The notes below the pieces were generated by a model. The model did not search any database and was not told the origin of the DNA. It saw only the letters and a list, made by a program, of their open reading frames with translations. From Pseudomonas spelaei (GTDB lineage: Bacteria; Pseudomonadota; Gammaproteobacteria; Pseudomonadales; Pseudomonadaceae), in the NCBI RefSeq assembly GCF_009724245.1, contig NZ_WNNK01000003.1:186001-250000 (forward strand): DNA of 64,000 nucleotides, in the 5' to 3' direction. Position numbers and translations under genes: made by a program. Below, in pieces: positions 1 through 10,112 of this stretch. The stretch's first letter is position 1; every line of letters starts with the position of its first letter.

Positions 1-1569
1 ACCGCGCACGTATTCGCCGGTGACCGCTGCCAGCATGGTCGGCGAGCCTTGTACGGCAGCGCGTTGCAGATAGTGTTTAACCGCACGCAAGCCACCCAGT
101 TCTTCACCGCCGCCGGAGCGGCCCGGGCCGCCGTGTTTGAGTTGTGGCAGTGGTGAGCCATGGCCGGTGGACTCGGCGGCGGATTCGCGGTCGAGCACCA
201 GCAAACGGCCGTGCCAGGCGGCGGCAACGGGGATGGCCTTGGCGGCGATCTGCGGGTCTTTGGTGATCAGGCTGGCCACCAGGCTACCTTTGCCGCGTGC
301 AGCCAGTGCCAGGGCTTCGTCTAGATCCTCATAGGCCATCAACGTGCTGACTGGGCCGAACGCTTCGATGTCGTGGGCGCCGCCCTCGGCATGCGGGTCG
401 CGTGCTTGCAGCAACGTAGGGGCGAAGAAGGCGCCCTGGCTGACGTTTTCACCGCGAGGCTCGAAACCGTCGCGGGCACCGAACAGCAGGTCGCTGCTCT
501 GTAACAGGCTTTCCAGGCGTTCGGCCACGTCTTTCTGTTGGTCGTGAGAGGCGAGGGCCCCCATGCGTACGCCCTCCACCGACGGGTCGCCCACCACGAC
601 TTTTTTCAATCGATCCCGCAGACGAGCAGCGACCGCATCGATGTGTTTGGCCGGGACAATCGCACGACGAATGGCGGTGCATTTCTGCCCGGCCTTGGTG
701 GTCATTTCTCGCGCGACTTCCTTGATGAACAGCTCAAACTCTTCATCGTCCGGTGTCACGTCCGGGGCGAGGATCGCGCAGTTGAGCGAGTCAGCCTCGG
801 CGTTGAACGGCACCGAGTGGCGGATCAGGTTCGGGTTGACCCGCAGCTTGGCGGCGGTGTCGGCAGAACCGGTGAACGTCACCACGTCCTGGCCTTGCAG
901 GCGGTCGAGCAAGTCACCGGTACTGCCGATGATCAACTGCAGGCTACCCGCCGGTAGAAGACCTGATTCGTCCATCAGGCGCACCACGGCCTCGGTCAGG
1001 TAGCTGGTGGCGCTGGCCGGCTTGACGATGCACGGCATGCCGGCCAGAAAGCTGGGGGCGAACTTCTCCAGCATGCCCCAGATCGGGAAGTTGAACGCAT
1101 TGATGTGCACCGCCACGCCGCCACGGGGCACCAGGATATGGGTGCCGGCGAAACGGCCCAGTTTGCTCAACGGCATCGCCGGGCCTTCATGGACGATATT
1201 GCCCGACGGCAGTTCCCGTGAGGCAAGGCTGGCGTAGGTGAACAGCGTGCTGTTGCCGCCTTCGATATCGATCCAACTGTCGGCGCGGGTAGCGCCGCTG
1301 TGGTGGGACAGGGCGTAGAGCTGTTCCTTGCGTTCGCTCAGGTACAAGGCGATGGCCTTGAGGCGCTGGGCCCTTTGCTGGAAGTCCAGGGCCATCAAAC
1401 CCGTGACGCCCTGGCGGCGCCCATGTTCGATGGCTTCAGCGAAGTCCGGACGTTCTTCGTGAGTGCGCGCCAGCTCATGGCCGTCGATGGCGCTGCGCAG
1501 CACCTGGGCACCGTGTTGGCCGATCCAGCGGCCGGCGATAAAACTTTGCAGGGTAGGGGCGTGAGGCAT
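1..1569 (-). CDS. paaZ: Phenylacetate degradation bifunctional protein PaaZ, aldehyde dehydrogenase part (3' end outside window)
   Basis: The frame is open from an ATG at 1569 to the window edge, giving 523 codons that start MPHAPTLQSFIAGRWIG. What is visible matches the N-terminal aldehyde dehydrogenase half of PaaZ. The C-terminal MaoC-like hydratase half, expected in this roughly 680-residue family, lies beyond the edge. In the family the hydratase half opens the oxepin-CoA ring and the dehydrogenase half oxidises the resulting semialdehyde, which would otherwise form a dead-end product. It is the last visible gene of the paaABCDE-symporter block, 29 bases after the symporter gene. Identity rests on context and on the N-terminus. 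Confidence 0.88.
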   Translation of the reverse strand, partial: MPHAPTLQSFIAGRWIGQHGAQVLRSAIDGHELARTHEERPDFAEAIEHGRRQGVTGLMALDFQQRAQRLKAIALYLSERKEQLYALSHHSGATRADSWIDIEGGNSTLFTYASLASRELPSGNIVHEGPAMPLSKLGRFAGTHILVPRGGVAVHINAFNFPIWGMLEKFAPSFLAGMPCIVKPASATSYLTEAVVRLMDESGLLPAGSLQLIIGSTGDLLDRLQGQDVVTFTGSADTAAKLRVNPNLIRHSVPFNAEADSLNCAILAPDVTPDDEEFELFIKEVAREMTTKAGQKCTAIRRAIVPAKHIDAVAARLRDRLKKVVVGDPSVEGVRMGALASHDQQKDVAERLESLLQSSDLLFGARDGFEPRGENVSQGAFFAPTLLQARDPHAEGGAHDIEAFGPVSTLMAYEDLDEALALAARGKGSLVASLITKDPQIAAKAIPVAAAWHGRLLVLDRESAAESTGHGSPLPQLKHGGPGRSGGGEELGGLRAVKHYLQRAAVQGSPTMLAAVTGEYVRG

Positions 1570-1598
1570 CACGATTCCTCCGGGTTGGGTAAAGAGCG

Positions 1599-3245
1599 TT
1601 AGTGTTTGCTGGCGCCTGCGGCACCAATGCCAGTCATGGAGCGGATGAACTGCGCCAGGTAACGGCCGCGCTCAAGGGTGGCGCGAGGCGAGCGGTCGGT
1701 GACGGAGAAGATCCAGGCGCTGAAAAACGCCAGGCTCATGGAGAACAGTGCCGGGTTGGAGTAGGGGAACAGTGCCTGGTCGTAATGCAGCACGTTGACC
1801 CACACCGCCGGGCTGAGTAGCAGCAGCACAATCGCCGAGACCAGCCCTGCCAGGCTGCCGGTCACCGCGCCACGGGTGGTCAGGCCCTTCCAGTACATCG
1901 AGAGGAACAGCACCGGGAAATTCACCGAGGCGGCAATCGCCAAAACCAGGCCGGACAGGAACGCAATGTTCTGCGACTCAAACAGCAGGCCGAGGATGAT
2001 CGCCAGCACGCCGATGCACAGCGTGGCGATGCGCGAGACGCGAATTTCCTGCTGCTCGGTGGCCTGCCCCTGGCGGATCACGCAGGCATACAGGTCATGG
2101 GAAACCGCTGATGCACCGGACAGCGCCAACCCGGCCACCACGGCGAGAATGGTGGCAAAGGCCACGGCCGAAATGAACCCGAGGAACAGGTTGCCGCCCA
2201 CGGCCTGGGCCAGGTGCACGGCGATCATATTGCCGCCGCCGATAATCGCGCCACTGGCGTCGCGGAAGGCCGGATCGGTGCCGACCATGACGATGGCACC
2301 GAAGCCGACAATGATCAGTAAAAGATAGAAGTAACCAATGAACCCGGTAGCGTAGAACACGCTTTTACGCGCTTCCTTGGCATCGCTGACGGTGAAAAAG
2401 CGCATCAGAATATGCGGCAGGCCGGCTGTGCCGAACATCATGCCCAGGCCCAGGGAGATCGCATCAATCGGGTTGGACAACAAGCCGCCCGGCGCCATGA
2501 TCGCGCTGCCCTTGGCGTGCACGGCGGTGGCGCCGGCGAACATCGCTTCGGTGCTGAAACCAAAATGCTTGAGCACCATGAACGCCATGAACGTAGTGCC
2601 GAACAGCAGCATCACCGCTTTGATTATCTGTACCCAGGTGGTGGCAAGCATGCCGCCGAGGGTCACATAGAACACCATTAGCACGCCCACCAGCATCACG
2701 GCATAGAGGTAGTCGATGCCGAACAGCAACTCAATCAGTTTGCCGGCGCCGACCATCTGCGCCACCAGGTACATCAGCGCTACGGTCAGGGTGCCGAAGG
2801 CTGAAGTCAGGCGCACCGGGGTTTGTTCCAGGCGGTAGGACACCACATCGGCAAAGGTGTATTTACCCAGGTTACGCAGACGTTCGGCGATCAGGAACAG
2901 AATGATCGGCCAGCCAGCCAATACGCCCAGGGCGTACAACAAACCGTCATAGCCGTTGAGGAACATCATCGCCGAGATGCCGAGAAAGGACGCTGCCGAG
3001 ATCATGTCGCCAGCAATCGCCAGGCCATTCTGGAAACCGCTCATGCCGCCGCCGGCGGTGTAGAAATCGCTGGCAGAACGGGTGCGCAAGGCGGCCCAGC
3101 GCGTCACGCCGAGGGTGAATAGCACGAACACCAGGAACATGCCGATGGCGTTCCAGTTCAGTGGTCGGGAGGCGTCGTCGGCGGCAATCGCCAGGTCTGT
3201 GGCCAGCGCCAGGGGCAAGAGAAACCACGCTGCAAGCCGGCTCAT
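1599..3245 (-). CDS. Sodium:solute symporter (SSS family, ActP-like), probable phenylacetate uptake
   Basis: This 548-aa membrane protein has an N-terminal signal-like segment followed by about 13 hydrophobic helices typical of the SSS family, closest in feel to the acetate permease ActP. In Pseudomonas paa clusters the gene at this place is thought to import phenylacetate with sodium. I chose the ATG at 3245 because AGGAG lies eight bases upstream; a GTG three codons earlier overlaps that site. The start overlaps the stop of the DUF485 gene by four bases (ATGA), so the two are translationally coupled. The substrate is inferred from context only. Confidence 0.85.
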   Translation of the reverse strand: MSRLAAWFLLPLALATDLAIAADDASRPLNWNAIGMFLVFVLFTLGVTRWAALRTRSASDFYTAGGGMSGFQNGLAIAGDMISAASFLGISAMMFLNGYDGLLYALGVLAGWPIILFLIAERLRNLGKYTFADVVSYRLEQTPVRLTSAFGTLTVALMYLVAQMVGAGKLIELLFGIDYLYAVMLVGVLMVFYVTLGGMLATTWVQIIKAVMLLFGTTFMAFMVLKHFGFSTEAMFAGATAVHAKGSAIMAPGGLLSNPIDAISLGLGMMFGTAGLPHILMRFFTVSDAKEARKSVFYATGFIGYFYLLLIIVGFGAIVMVGTDPAFRDASGAIIGGGNMIAVHLAQAVGGNLFLGFISAVAFATILAVVAGLALSGASAVSHDLYACVIRQGQATEQQEIRVSRIATLCIGVLAIILGLLFESQNIAFLSGLVLAIAASVNFPVLFLSMYWKGLTTRGAVTGSLAGLVSAIVLLLLSPAVWVNVLHYDQALFPYSNPALFSMSLAFFSAWIFSVTDRSPRATLERGRYLAQFIRSMTGIGAAGASKH

Positions 3246-3550
3246 GATGTGCACTCCTGCTTGAGTTTGTCGTTCAGCGGGTCGATTACATGATTGGCGC
3301 GGTACACATAAAAACCGGTCAGTGCGAACGCCAACAGCACGATCACCACACCCACCAGCATGCCCACCGTGGTCACGCCGCCACTCAGCGACTGCCCGAG
3401 GGTGGCCGGGGAGAACGCCACCAAGAGCACAAAGCCGAAATAGATCACCAGCATGATCAGCGACAGCGACCAGTACAGGTTCTGTTTGCGGCGTACCAAC
3501 TGGATGAAATCGGGATGTCGACGGATGCGTTCGATAGCGTCGGGGGTCAT
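3242..3550 (-). CDS. DUF485 small inner-membrane protein
   Basis: This 102-aa protein starts [15 protein letters not shown] and has two hydrophobic helices (about residues 25-50 and 60-85). It matches DUF485 proteins (YjcH type), which almost always precede an ActP-like symporter gene and are thought to assist the carrier. The start at 3550 has AGGAG nine bases upstream; an in-frame ATG 15 codons earlier gives a low-complexity HNHNNKK leader and is less likely. The stop overlaps the symporter start. Confidence 0.85.
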   Translation of the reverse strand: MTPDAIERIRRHPDFIQLVRRKQNLYWSLSLIMLVIYFGFVLLVAFSPATLGQSLSGGVTTVGMLVGVVIVLLAFALTGFYVYRANHVIDPLNDKLKQECTS

Positions 3551-3598
3551 GGCGGTGTGCTCCTTTTTATTGTTGTGGTTGTGGTGTTGCGGCACGCG

Positions 3599-4675
3599 TT
3601 ACAGCTGATCGAAGTCCAGTACCACCTTGTCGCTGACTGGGAACGCCTGGCACGACAGCACATAGCCGGCGGCCACTTCGTAGTCCTCCAGGGCGTGGTT
3701 GCTGTCCATCTCCACTTCGCCTTCGATGACCTTGCATTTGCAGGTGGAGCACACGCCGGCCTTGCACGAATACGGCAGCTCAGCGCCTTGGGCGTTGCCC
3801 GCGTCAAGAATGCTTTGGCTGTTGCGCGGCAGGTCGAAGGCCAGGGCGCGGCCATCGCTGATCACGGTGATCTGGCTGACCGCCGCATCCACTTGCCGCG
3901 CCGCTTCACGAGCCTCGCGTTTGTGCTGGCTGCCGGCGGCGGCGAACAGTTCGAAATGAATGCGCTCCGGCGCCATGCCCTTGGCCTTGAGACTGTCGCG
4001 CACGGTTTCGGTCATTTCCTGGGGGCCGCAGATAAAGGCCGCGTCGAGGGCTTTTACGTCGAGCCAGCGGGAGAACAGTTGCTCGCATTTGTCGGCGTTG
4101 ATGCGGCCGTTGTAGAGGTCCACGTCCTGCTGCTCGCGGCTGAACACGAAGATCAGGTTCAGGCGCTGCAGGTAGCGGTTTTTCAGGTCTTCGAGCTGTT
4201 CGCGAAACAGCGCGCCGGAGCTGGAACGGTTGCCGTACAGCAGCGTCACGCGGCTGTGGGGCTCGGTTTGCAGGGTGGTCTTGATGATCGACAGGATCGG
4301 CGTGATGCCGCTGCCGGCCGCCACCGCCAAGTAATTGCCATGGCGAGCGGGATCAAGGTCCACATGAAAATGCCCGGCGGGCGGCATCACTTCCAGGCTG
4401 TGCCCGGCCTTGAGCTGCTCATTGGCAAACGCCGAGAACCGCCCTCCGGCCACGCGCTTGATGGCGATGCGCAGTTCACCGTCATTGACCCCGGTGCAGA
4501 TCGAATAGGAGCGGTGCACTTCCTCGCCATCCAGCTGGGTGCGTATCACCAGGTGCTGGCCTTGGGTGAAGTGGAAGCTGTCTTGCAGGTGCTGCGGAAT
4601 CTCGAAGGCGATGGACACCGCATCACGGGTCTCGTTGCGCACATCCTTGATGATCAAGCTGTGAAATTTGCTCAT
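3599..4675 (-). CDS. paaE: Phenylacetyl-CoA epoxidase reductase subunit PaaE
   Basis: This 358-aa iron-sulfur flavoprotein passes electrons from NADPH to the di-iron PaaABC epoxidase. It has a ferredoxin-reductase FAD domain (RSYSICTG near residue 55), an NAD(P)-binding domain (GSGITPILSII near 122) and a C-terminal plant-type [2Fe-2S] domain with the cysteine pattern CKAGVCSTC plus a fourth Cys in YVLSCQ. The length is normal for PaaE. The gene follows paaD by 33 bases in the same operon. Confidence 0.95.
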   Translation of the reverse strand: MSKFHSLIIKDVRNETRDAVSIAFEIPQHLQDSFHFTQGQHLVIRTQLDGEEVHRSYSICTGVNDGELRIAIKRVAGGRFSAFANEQLKAGHSLEVMPPAGHFHVDLDPARHGNYLAVAAGSGITPILSIIKTTLQTEPHSRVTLLYGNRSSSGALFREQLEDLKNRYLQRLNLIFVFSREQQDVDLYNGRINADKCEQLFSRWLDVKALDAAFICGPQEMTETVRDSLKAKGMAPERIHFELFAAAGSQHKREAREAARQVDAAVSQITVISDGRALAFDLPRNSQSILDAGNAQGAELPYSCKAGVCSTCKCKVIEGEVEMDSNHALEDYEVAAGYVLSCQAFPVSDKVVLDFDQL

Positions 4676-4708
4676 TATTGTTCTCCAACCAAGCGGGCCG
4701 CTGGCCCC

Positions 4709-5242
4709 TCAGATGCACTTGAAATAGTCGAACGGTTCCAGGCAGTCGCGGCAGCGGTGCAGCGCCTTGCAGGCGGTGGAGCCGAATTCGCTGAGCACTT
4801 CGGTGTGAGAGCTGCCGCATTGCGGGCAGGCAATCACCGGGCTTTCACCGAGCAAGCTGCGCTTGCTGGTGCTGCCTTCTGGCGGCGCGATGCCATAGGC
4901 GCGCAGGCGTTCGCGGCCGTGGTGGGTGATCCAGTCAGTGGTCCAGGCCGGGGTCAACTTGCGCTCCAGTTGCGGTGCGCGAAAACCAGCTGACTCCAGC
5001 GCCTGGCGAATGTCACTCTCGATCACTTCGGTGGCGGGGCAGCCGGAGTAGGTGGGCGTGACGACGACATGCAGGTGGCCGGCCTGCCAGTCGAGGTCAC
5101 GGACGATGCCAAGGTCGACCACGCTGACCACCGGCACTTCCGGGTCCATGACCTGCGCCAGGGTGGCCCACGCGGCGGCCAGGTCGGTGGGTTGCGCCGG
5201 CCGTGCGCCCTGGTCGCTGGCGATCAGCTCACCAGGTTGCAT
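4709..5242 (-). CDS. paaD: PaaD, MIP18-family assembly factor of the phenylacetyl-CoA epoxidase
   Basis: This 177-aa protein has an N-terminal MIP18/DUF59 domain (VMDPEVPVVSVVDLGIV) and a C-terminal cysteine-rich tail (CPQCG, later CRDC), as in PaaD. PaaD is needed for a functional multicomponent epoxidase and is thought to help metal or iron-sulfur maturation. The frame is open much further upstream, but that part lies over paaC. The ATG at 5242 gives the family length and overlaps the paaC stop by 14 bases. Confidence 0.93.
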   Translation of the reverse strand: MQPGELIASDQGARPAQPTDLAAAWATLAQVMDPEVPVVSVVDLGIVRDLDWQAGHLHVVVTPTYSGCPATEVIESDIRQALESAGFRAPQLERKLTPAWTTDWITHHGRERLRAYGIAPPEGSTSKRSLLGESPVIACPQCGSSHTEVLSEFGSTACKALHRCRDCLEPFDYFKCI

Positions 5243-5990
5243 CGGGGTACGCTCGGGGCAGGAATTGCATTTCTGCCAGCAGAATCCCCAGGTGCTCGCT
5301 GTGCAGTCCACGGCGGGCGTCCAGGTAGAAATAGCTCGCGGCCGGCGGCAGGGGCAGGGTGGCGCTGGTGAAGATCTCGCTGACCTTGGCCTGCCACGCC
5401 GCAGCCACTTGCGCCGCGTCCGGAGTGATGCCGGCGGTGTGCAGGCGCTGTTCACTGTCGTCGGCGCTGGTCAGCTCCACGGTGAAACGCCACACCTCGG
5501 GGATCGCCGCGAGCATGCGTTTGTGACTTTCTTCGGTGCCGTCCCCCAGGCGTTCCACCCACTCACCGGAGCGGCGCAGGTGGTAGGTGACTTCCTTCAC
5601 GGCCTTGGCGGCGATCCCGGCGATGCGCTCGTCGCTGGACTGGGCAAGACCGCTCAACACCGGCAAGTGCCAAGCGTCATAGAGAAACTGCTTGAGCAGG
5701 GTCACCGCGTAATCGCCGTTGGGTTGTTCCACCAACAGCAGGTTGCGATAGGCCCGTTCGTCCCGACGAAACGCCAGGTGATCGGCGTTGCGCCCGTCAT
5801 CCAGCAGTTCGGCGGCGTATTCCAGCCAGTTACGGGCCTGGCCCACCAGGTCGAGGCCGACGTTCATCAGTGCCAGTTCTTCCTCCAGTGCCGGTGCATG
5901 ACCGCACCACTGGCACAGGCGCTGGCCCTGAATCAGGGCGCTGTCGCCCAGGCGCAGCAGGTATTCGATCAGATCGGTTTTAGTGTTCAT
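5229..5990 (-). CDS. paaC: Phenylacetyl-CoA epoxidase structural subunit PaaC
   Basis: This 253-aa helical ferritin-like protein starts MNTKTDLIEYLLRLGD. PaaC pairs with catalytic PaaA in the epoxidase complex but does not itself carry the active di-iron site. Signature stretches include LVGQARNWLEYAAEL and KEVTYHLRRSGEWVERLGDG. The start at 5990 lies eight bases after the paaB stop, which excludes the longer upstream frame reading into paaB. Confidence 0.95.
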   Translation of the reverse strand: MNTKTDLIEYLLRLGDSALIQGQRLCQWCGHAPALEEELALMNVGLDLVGQARNWLEYAAELLDDGRNADHLAFRRDERAYRNLLLVEQPNGDYAVTLLKQFLYDAWHLPVLSGLAQSSDERIAGIAAKAVKEVTYHLRRSGEWVERLGDGTEESHKRMLAAIPEVWRFTVELTSADDSEQRLHTAGITPDAAQVAAAWQAKVSEIFTSATLPLPPAASYFYLDARRGLHSEHLGILLAEMQFLPRAYPDATW

Positions 5991-5998
5991 GGTCGACC

Positions 5999-6280
5999 TC
6001 ACATGTGCCCGACTTCGGCCGGCAACTCGTAGAAGCTGGCGTGGCGGTAAACCTTGTCGTCGGCCGGATCGAACAGCGGGTCTTTCTCGTCCGGTGATGA
6101 GGCGGTGATCAGCTTGGAGGGCACCACCCACAGACTCACGCCTTCGCTGCGGCGGGTGTACAGCTCCCGGGCGTTTTCGATGGCCATGGTGGTGTCGGCG
6201 GCATGCACACTGCCGACATGTTTGTGATTCAGGCCGTGCTTGCTGCGCACGAAAACTTCAAACAGGGTCCATTCAGACAT
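5999..6280 (-). CDS. paaB: Phenylacetyl-CoA epoxidase subunit PaaB
   Basis: This 93-aa protein starts MSEWTLFEVFVRSKHGLNHK and ends near FYELPAEVGHM, the normal length and sequence for PaaB. PaaB bridges PaaAC units of the 1,2-phenylacetyl-CoA epoxidase. It lies between paaA (27-base gap) and paaC (8-base gap). Confidence 0.96.
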   Translation of the reverse strand: MSEWTLFEVFVRSKHGLNHKHVGSVHAADTTMAIENARELYTRRSEGVSLWVVPSKLITASSPDEKDPLFDPADDKVYRHASFYELPAEVGHM

Positions 6281-6307
6281 AACGGTGACTCCACATCAGG
6301 TGGCCGA

Positions 6308-7297
6308 TCAGGCGACGTTCTTGTTCTGTTTTTTACGCGCATGGGCAACCGCGGCTTCGCGCACCCAGGCGCCGTCTTCAATGGCTTTGCGGCGAGTGGC
6401 GACACGTTCCTGGTTGCACGGGCCGTTGCCCTTGAGCACTTCGTAGAACTCGCTCCACTGAATCTCGCCGAAGTCGTAATGACCGCGTTCAGCGTTCCAT
6501 TTCAGGTGCGGATCCGGGCAGGTGCAGCCCAGCAACTCCAGCTGCGGGATGGTCTGGTCGATAAAGCGTTGGCGCAGTTCGTCGTTGCTCTGGCGCTTGA
6601 TCTTCCAGGCCATGGATTGGGCGCTGTTGGGCGAGTGTTCATCGCTGGGGCCGAACATCATCAGCGACGGCCACCACAGGCGGTTGATCGCGTCCTGGAC
6701 CATGTCTTTCTGCGCCTGGTTACCCTCGCGCATCAGGGTCAGGAGGATTTCGTAGCCCTGGCGCTGGTGAAAACTTTCTTCCTTGCAGATACGCACCATG
6801 GCCCGGGAGTAGGGGCCGTAGGAGGTGCGCTGCAACACCACCTGATTGACGATGGCGGCGCCATCCACCAGCCAGCCCACGGCGCCCATGTCGGCCCAGT
6901 TCAAGGTTGGGTAGTTGAAGATGCTCGAGTACTTGGCCTTGCCGTTGTGCAGCTTGGCGATTTCTTCGTCGCGGTCGGCGCCCAGGGTTTCCATCGCGCT
7001 GTATAGGTACAGGCCATGACCGGCTTCGTCCTGGATCTTGGCCATCAATTGCAGTTTGCGTTTGAGGGAGGGCGCGCGGGTGACCCAGTTGCCTTCCGGC
7101 AGCATGCCGACGATTTCCGAGTGGGCGTGCTGGGAGATCTGGCGGATCAGGGTTTGCCGATAAGCGTCGGGCATCCAGTTCTTGGCTTCGATCTTGATTT
7201 CGGCGTCGATCTTTTCCTGGAAGGCGCGCTCCTGCTCGGACATCTCCGACAGCGCCTTGATGCGCTTCACTCCGGTTTCAACAAGCTGTGCGTACAT
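6308..7297 (-). CDS. paaA: Phenylacetyl-CoA epoxidase catalytic subunit PaaA
   Basis: This 329-aa di-iron oxygenase subunit forms the ring 1,2-epoxide of phenylacetyl-CoA. Ferritin-like iron-binding motifs are visible as E91-x2-H94 ([12 protein letters not shown]) and E173-E174-x2-H177 ([11 protein letters not shown]), so the catalytic site looks intact. It is the first gene of the block that starts after the paaK terminator, so a separate promoter at 7298-7432 is likely. Confidence 0.97.
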   Translation of the reverse strand: MYAQLVETGVKRIKALSEMSEQERAFQEKIDAEIKIEAKNWMPDAYRQTLIRQISQHAHSEIVGMLPEGNWVTRAPSLKRKLQLMAKIQDEAGHGLYLYSAMETLGADRDEEIAKLHNGKAKYSSIFNYPTLNWADMGAVGWLVDGAAIVNQVVLQRTSYGPYSRAMVRICKEESFHQRQGYEILLTLMREGNQAQKDMVQDAINRLWWPSLMMFGPSDEHSPNSAQSMAWKIKRQSNDELRQRFIDQTIPQLELLGCTCPDPHLKWNAERGHYDFGEIQWSEFYEVLKGNGPCNQERVATRRKAIEDGAWVREAAVAHARKKQNKNVA

Positions 7298-7345
7298 GGG
7301 GTTTCTCCCGCCGTGTCTCTGTTCAGGGCATGGATAACTTTATAA

Positions 7346-7404
7346 GCGATACCAAATTTAATATCAAACGCAAAATGACGTGTCGTAATTGTTTTTTGTA
7401 TCGC
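7346..7404. promoter_or_regulatory. Candidate PaaX operator pair upstream of paaA
   Basis: The 136-base gap between the paaK terminator and paaA holds an inverted pair of GCGATAC sites: GCGATACC at 7346 on the plus strand and GCGATAC at 7404-7398 on the minus strand. The minus-strand copy continues as GCGATACAAAAAACAATTAC and closely resembles a copy upstream of paaG at 11454. The region is strongly AT-rich, unlike the flanking genes. PaaX is the GntR-like repressor encoded in this cluster, so these are its most likely sites; direct evidence is lacking. Confidence 0.45.
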
Positions 7405-7432
7405 TTTGGTCGAATCAGTTGTTTCACGGGCG

Positions 7433-7457
7433 AAAAAAAGCCCCGCAGAGGCGGGGC
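7433..7457 (-). terminator. Rho-independent terminator of paaK
   Basis: Read on the minus strand, a GCCCCGC stem with a four-base loop and GCGGGGC is followed by seven Ts. It lies 17 bases beyond the paaK stop. It therefore separates the paaG-I-J-K unit from the paaABCDE unit. Confidence 0.88.
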
Positions 7458-7473
7458 TATAAAGGTGCAGCAG

Positions 7474-8799
7474 TCATGCTTTAGGGCGTCTGTCCATGAC
7501 GTGGCAGGCCTTGCCCTCGGACCGTTTGATCGAGTGCAGCGGCTGCAGGACGATACGTGAACTGATGCCGATATAGGTCTTGATGTGCCGACTCAACTCG
7601 GTCGCGACGGCTTTTTGCTGTTCGTCGCTGAAGTGCTGATGTTCCGCCTTGAGTTCTACATGCACATCCACGCTGTCGAGATTGCCATTGCGATACAGAT
7701 GTATTTCATAGCACTCTGAAAGTTGTTTGATTTTAAGTACCTGCTCCTCAATCTGTGTGGGAAACACATTGACCCCGCGGATGATCAGCATGTCGTCGCT
7801 GCGCCCGGTGATCTTGTCGATGCGCCGCATGGGCCGCGCAGTGCCGGGCAGCAAGCGTGTCAGGTCGCGGGTCCGGTAGCGGATCATCGGCAGCGCTTCC
7901 TTGCTCAAGGACGTGAACACCAGTTCGCCCATCTGCCCGTCCGGCAGCACTTCCCCTGTCACGGGGTTGATGATTTCCGGGTAAAAGTGATCCTCCCAGA
8001 GCGTTGGGCCATCTTTGGTTTGCGCGCACTCCATGGCCACACCCGGGCCCATGATTTCCGACAGCCCGTAGATATCCAGCGCGGTGATACCCAGGCGCGT
8101 TTCGATGGCGCTGCGCAATTCGCCAGTCCAGGGTTCGGCACCGAAGATCCCCAGGCGCAGGGCCAATTTGTGTGGGTCGATGCCCTGGCGCTCGATTTCG
8201 TCGGCGATGTTCAGCATGTAGGAGGGCGTGACCATGATGATGTCCGGCTGGAAATCCTTGATCAGTTGCACCTGCTTTTCGGTCTGCCCGCCGGACATCG
8301 GAATCACCGTGCAGCCCAGGCGTTCTGCGCCGTAGTGGGCCCCGAGGCCGCCGGTAAACAGTCCGTAGCCATAGGAAATATGCACCTTGTCGCCACGCCG
8401 GCCGCCGGCGGCGCGGATCGAGCGGGCGACCACGTTGGCCCAGGTGTCGATGTCGCCTTGGGTATAACCCACGACCGTCGGCTTGCCGGTGGTACCACTG
8501 GAGGCATGCAGGCGCACCACCTCATTCATGGGGACGGCGAACATGCCGTAGGGGTAACTGTCCCGCAGGTCGCTCTTGGTGGTGAAGGGGAATTTCGCCA
8601 GATCGTCCAGGGACCGGATGTCATCGGGGTGCACCCCCAACGCATCGAAGCGTTGACGATACAACGGTACATTCTGGTAGGCGTGGCGCAGGCTCCAGCG
8701 CAGACGTTCCAGTTGATGGCTGCGCAGTTGGTCGACACTGGCGGTTTCCATCGGGTCCAGAACGGGATCAAGCACGGCTTTGGTCATTGGCATGTTCAT
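7474..8799 (-). CDS. paaK: Phenylacetate-CoA ligase PaaK
   Basis: This 441-aa AMP-forming acyl-CoA ligase makes phenylacetyl-CoA, the true pathway substrate and the inducer that releases PaaX. The P-loop-like motif HASSGTTGKPTVVGYTQGD, the YGLSE motif and the IRYRTRDLTRLL motif are all present. I chose the ATG at 8799 (MNMPMTKAVLDPV), which gives the usual family length; an upstream ATG would add 20 atypical residues. It lies 101 bases after paaJ. Confidence 0.96.
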   Translation of the reverse strand: MNMPMTKAVLDPVLDPMETASVDQLRSHQLERLRWSLRHAYQNVPLYRQRFDALGVHPDDIRSLDDLAKFPFTTKSDLRDSYPYGMFAVPMNEVVRLHASSGTTGKPTVVGYTQGDIDTWANVVARSIRAAGGRRGDKVHISYGYGLFTGGLGAHYGAERLGCTVIPMSGGQTEKQVQLIKDFQPDIIMVTPSYMLNIADEIERQGIDPHKLALRLGIFGAEPWTGELRSAIETRLGITALDIYGLSEIMGPGVAMECAQTKDGPTLWEDHFYPEIINPVTGEVLPDGQMGELVFTSLSKEALPMIRYRTRDLTRLLPGTARPMRRIDKITGRSDDMLIIRGVNVFPTQIEEQVLKIKQLSECYEIHLYRNGNLDSVDVHVELKAEHQHFSDEQQKAVATELSRHIKTYIGISSRIVLQPLHSIKRSEGKACHVMDRRPKA

Positions 8800-8900
8800 G
8801 AGTTCACTCGAATTATTTTTGTGTATCAGCCCACTGCACGAGGCGGGCTTTGAGTGCATGCCCAGAGGATACCGCTCGGGTCCCCGGGAATCGCGATTCT

Positions 8901-10112
8901 TTAGACGGACAGCCGCTCAATGATCAGCGCGATGCCTTGGCCGACGCCGATGCACATGGTGCACAGCGCGTAGCGGCCGCCACGTTCCTCCAGTTCATGC
9001 AGAGCGGTGGTCACCAGCCGCGCGCCGCTCATGCCCAGTGGATGCCCCAGGGCAATGGCGCCGCCGTTGGGGTTGACCCGTGAGTCGTTGTCGTCAAGGC
9101 CCAGCTCTCGCAACACCGCCAGGCCCTGGGCGGCGAAGGCCTCGTTGAGTTCGATCACGTGCATGTCCGCCAGGCTCAGGTTGGCCAGCTCCAGCACCTT
9201 GCGAGTGGCCGGCACCGGGCCGATGCCCATGATCCGAGGGTCCACACCGGCGGTGGCCATCGCCACCACTCGGGCTCGGGCTATCAGGCCGTGACGCTTG
9301 GCCACTTCCGGGCTGGCGAGTAGCAGGGCGCAAGCACCGTCATTGACGCCGGAAGCATTGCCGGCGGTGATGCTGCCGCCTTCTCGAAACGGTGTACCGA
9401 GCTTTTGCAGTTGCTCAAGGGTGGTGTCGCCGCGTGGGTGCTCGTCGTGCTCGACCACTTTGGCCGGGCCTTTGCGTTGCGGGATGTCTACCGCGACGAT
9501 TTCCCTGGCCAGGCGCCCGCTGGCCTGGGCGGCAGCGGCCCGTTGCTGGCTGCGCAGGGCAAAGGCGTCCTGGTCGGCGCGGGAGATGTTGAACTGCTCG
9601 GCGACGTTCTCGGCCGTCTCCGGCATCGAGTCGATGCCGTAGGTCTTTTTCATCAGCGGATTGACGAAGCGCCAGCCAATGGTGGTGTCGTACACCTTGG
9701 CCTCGCGGGAAAACGCCTGCTCGGCCTTGCCCATCACCAAGGGCGCGCGGGACATCGATTCGACGCCGCCCACCAGCATCAACCCGGCCTCGCCACAGCG
9801 AATTGCCCGGGCCGCGCTGCCGATGGCATCGAGCCCGGAGCCGCACAAGCGGTTGAGGGTGGTGCCCGGTACGCTGACCGGCAGCCCGGCCAACAGTGCC
9901 GACATGCGGGCGACGTTGCGATTGTCTTCGCCGGCCTGGTTGGCGCAGCCGTAGATCACATCGTCGACGCTGTTCCAGTCAACTTGCGGATGGCGGCGCA
10001 GCAACTCGCGCAACGGCACGGCGCCGAGGTCGTCGGCCCGCACGCTGCTCAGGGCGCCTGCGTATCGGCCAATCGGGGTCCGTACTGCGTCGATGATCAG
10101 GGCGTCATTCAT
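8901..10112 (-). CDS. paaJ: Beta-ketoadipyl-CoA thiolase PaaJ
   Basis: This 403-aa thiolase cleaves 3-oxoadipyl-CoA and 3-oxo-5,6-dehydrosuberyl-CoA. The acylated cysteine is in [12 protein letters not shown], the catalytic His in [15 protein letters not shown] and the second Cys in [10 protein letters not shown]. The start at 10112 has AGGAG eight bases upstream and overlaps the paaI stop by eight bases. It is close to PcaF, but its position marks it as PaaJ. Confidence 0.93.
   Translation of the reverse strand: MNDALIIDAVRTPIGRYAGALSSVRADDLGAVPLRELLRRHPQVDWNSVDDVIYGCANQAGEDNRNVARMSALLAGLPVSVPGTTLNRLCGSGLDAIGSAARAIRCGEAGLMLVGGVESMSRAPLVMGKAEQAFSREAKVYDTTIGWRFVNPLMKKTYGIDSMPETAENVAEQFNISRADQDAFALRSQQRAAAAQASGRLAREIVAVDIPQRKGPAKVVEHDEHPRGDTTLEQLQKLGTPFREGGSITAGNASGVNDGACALLLASPEVAKRHGLIARARVVAMATAGVDPRIMGIGPVPATRKVLELANLSLADMHVIELNEAFAAQGLAVLRELGLDDNDSRVNPNGGAIALGHPLGMSGARLVTTALHELEERGGRYALCTMCIGVGQGIALIIERLSV

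Noticed and set aside
3290..4993. Long plus-strand open frame (567 codons) opposite paaE and its neighbours
   Set aside because: It is the antisense shadow of GC-rich paa genes with clear family matches on the minus strand.
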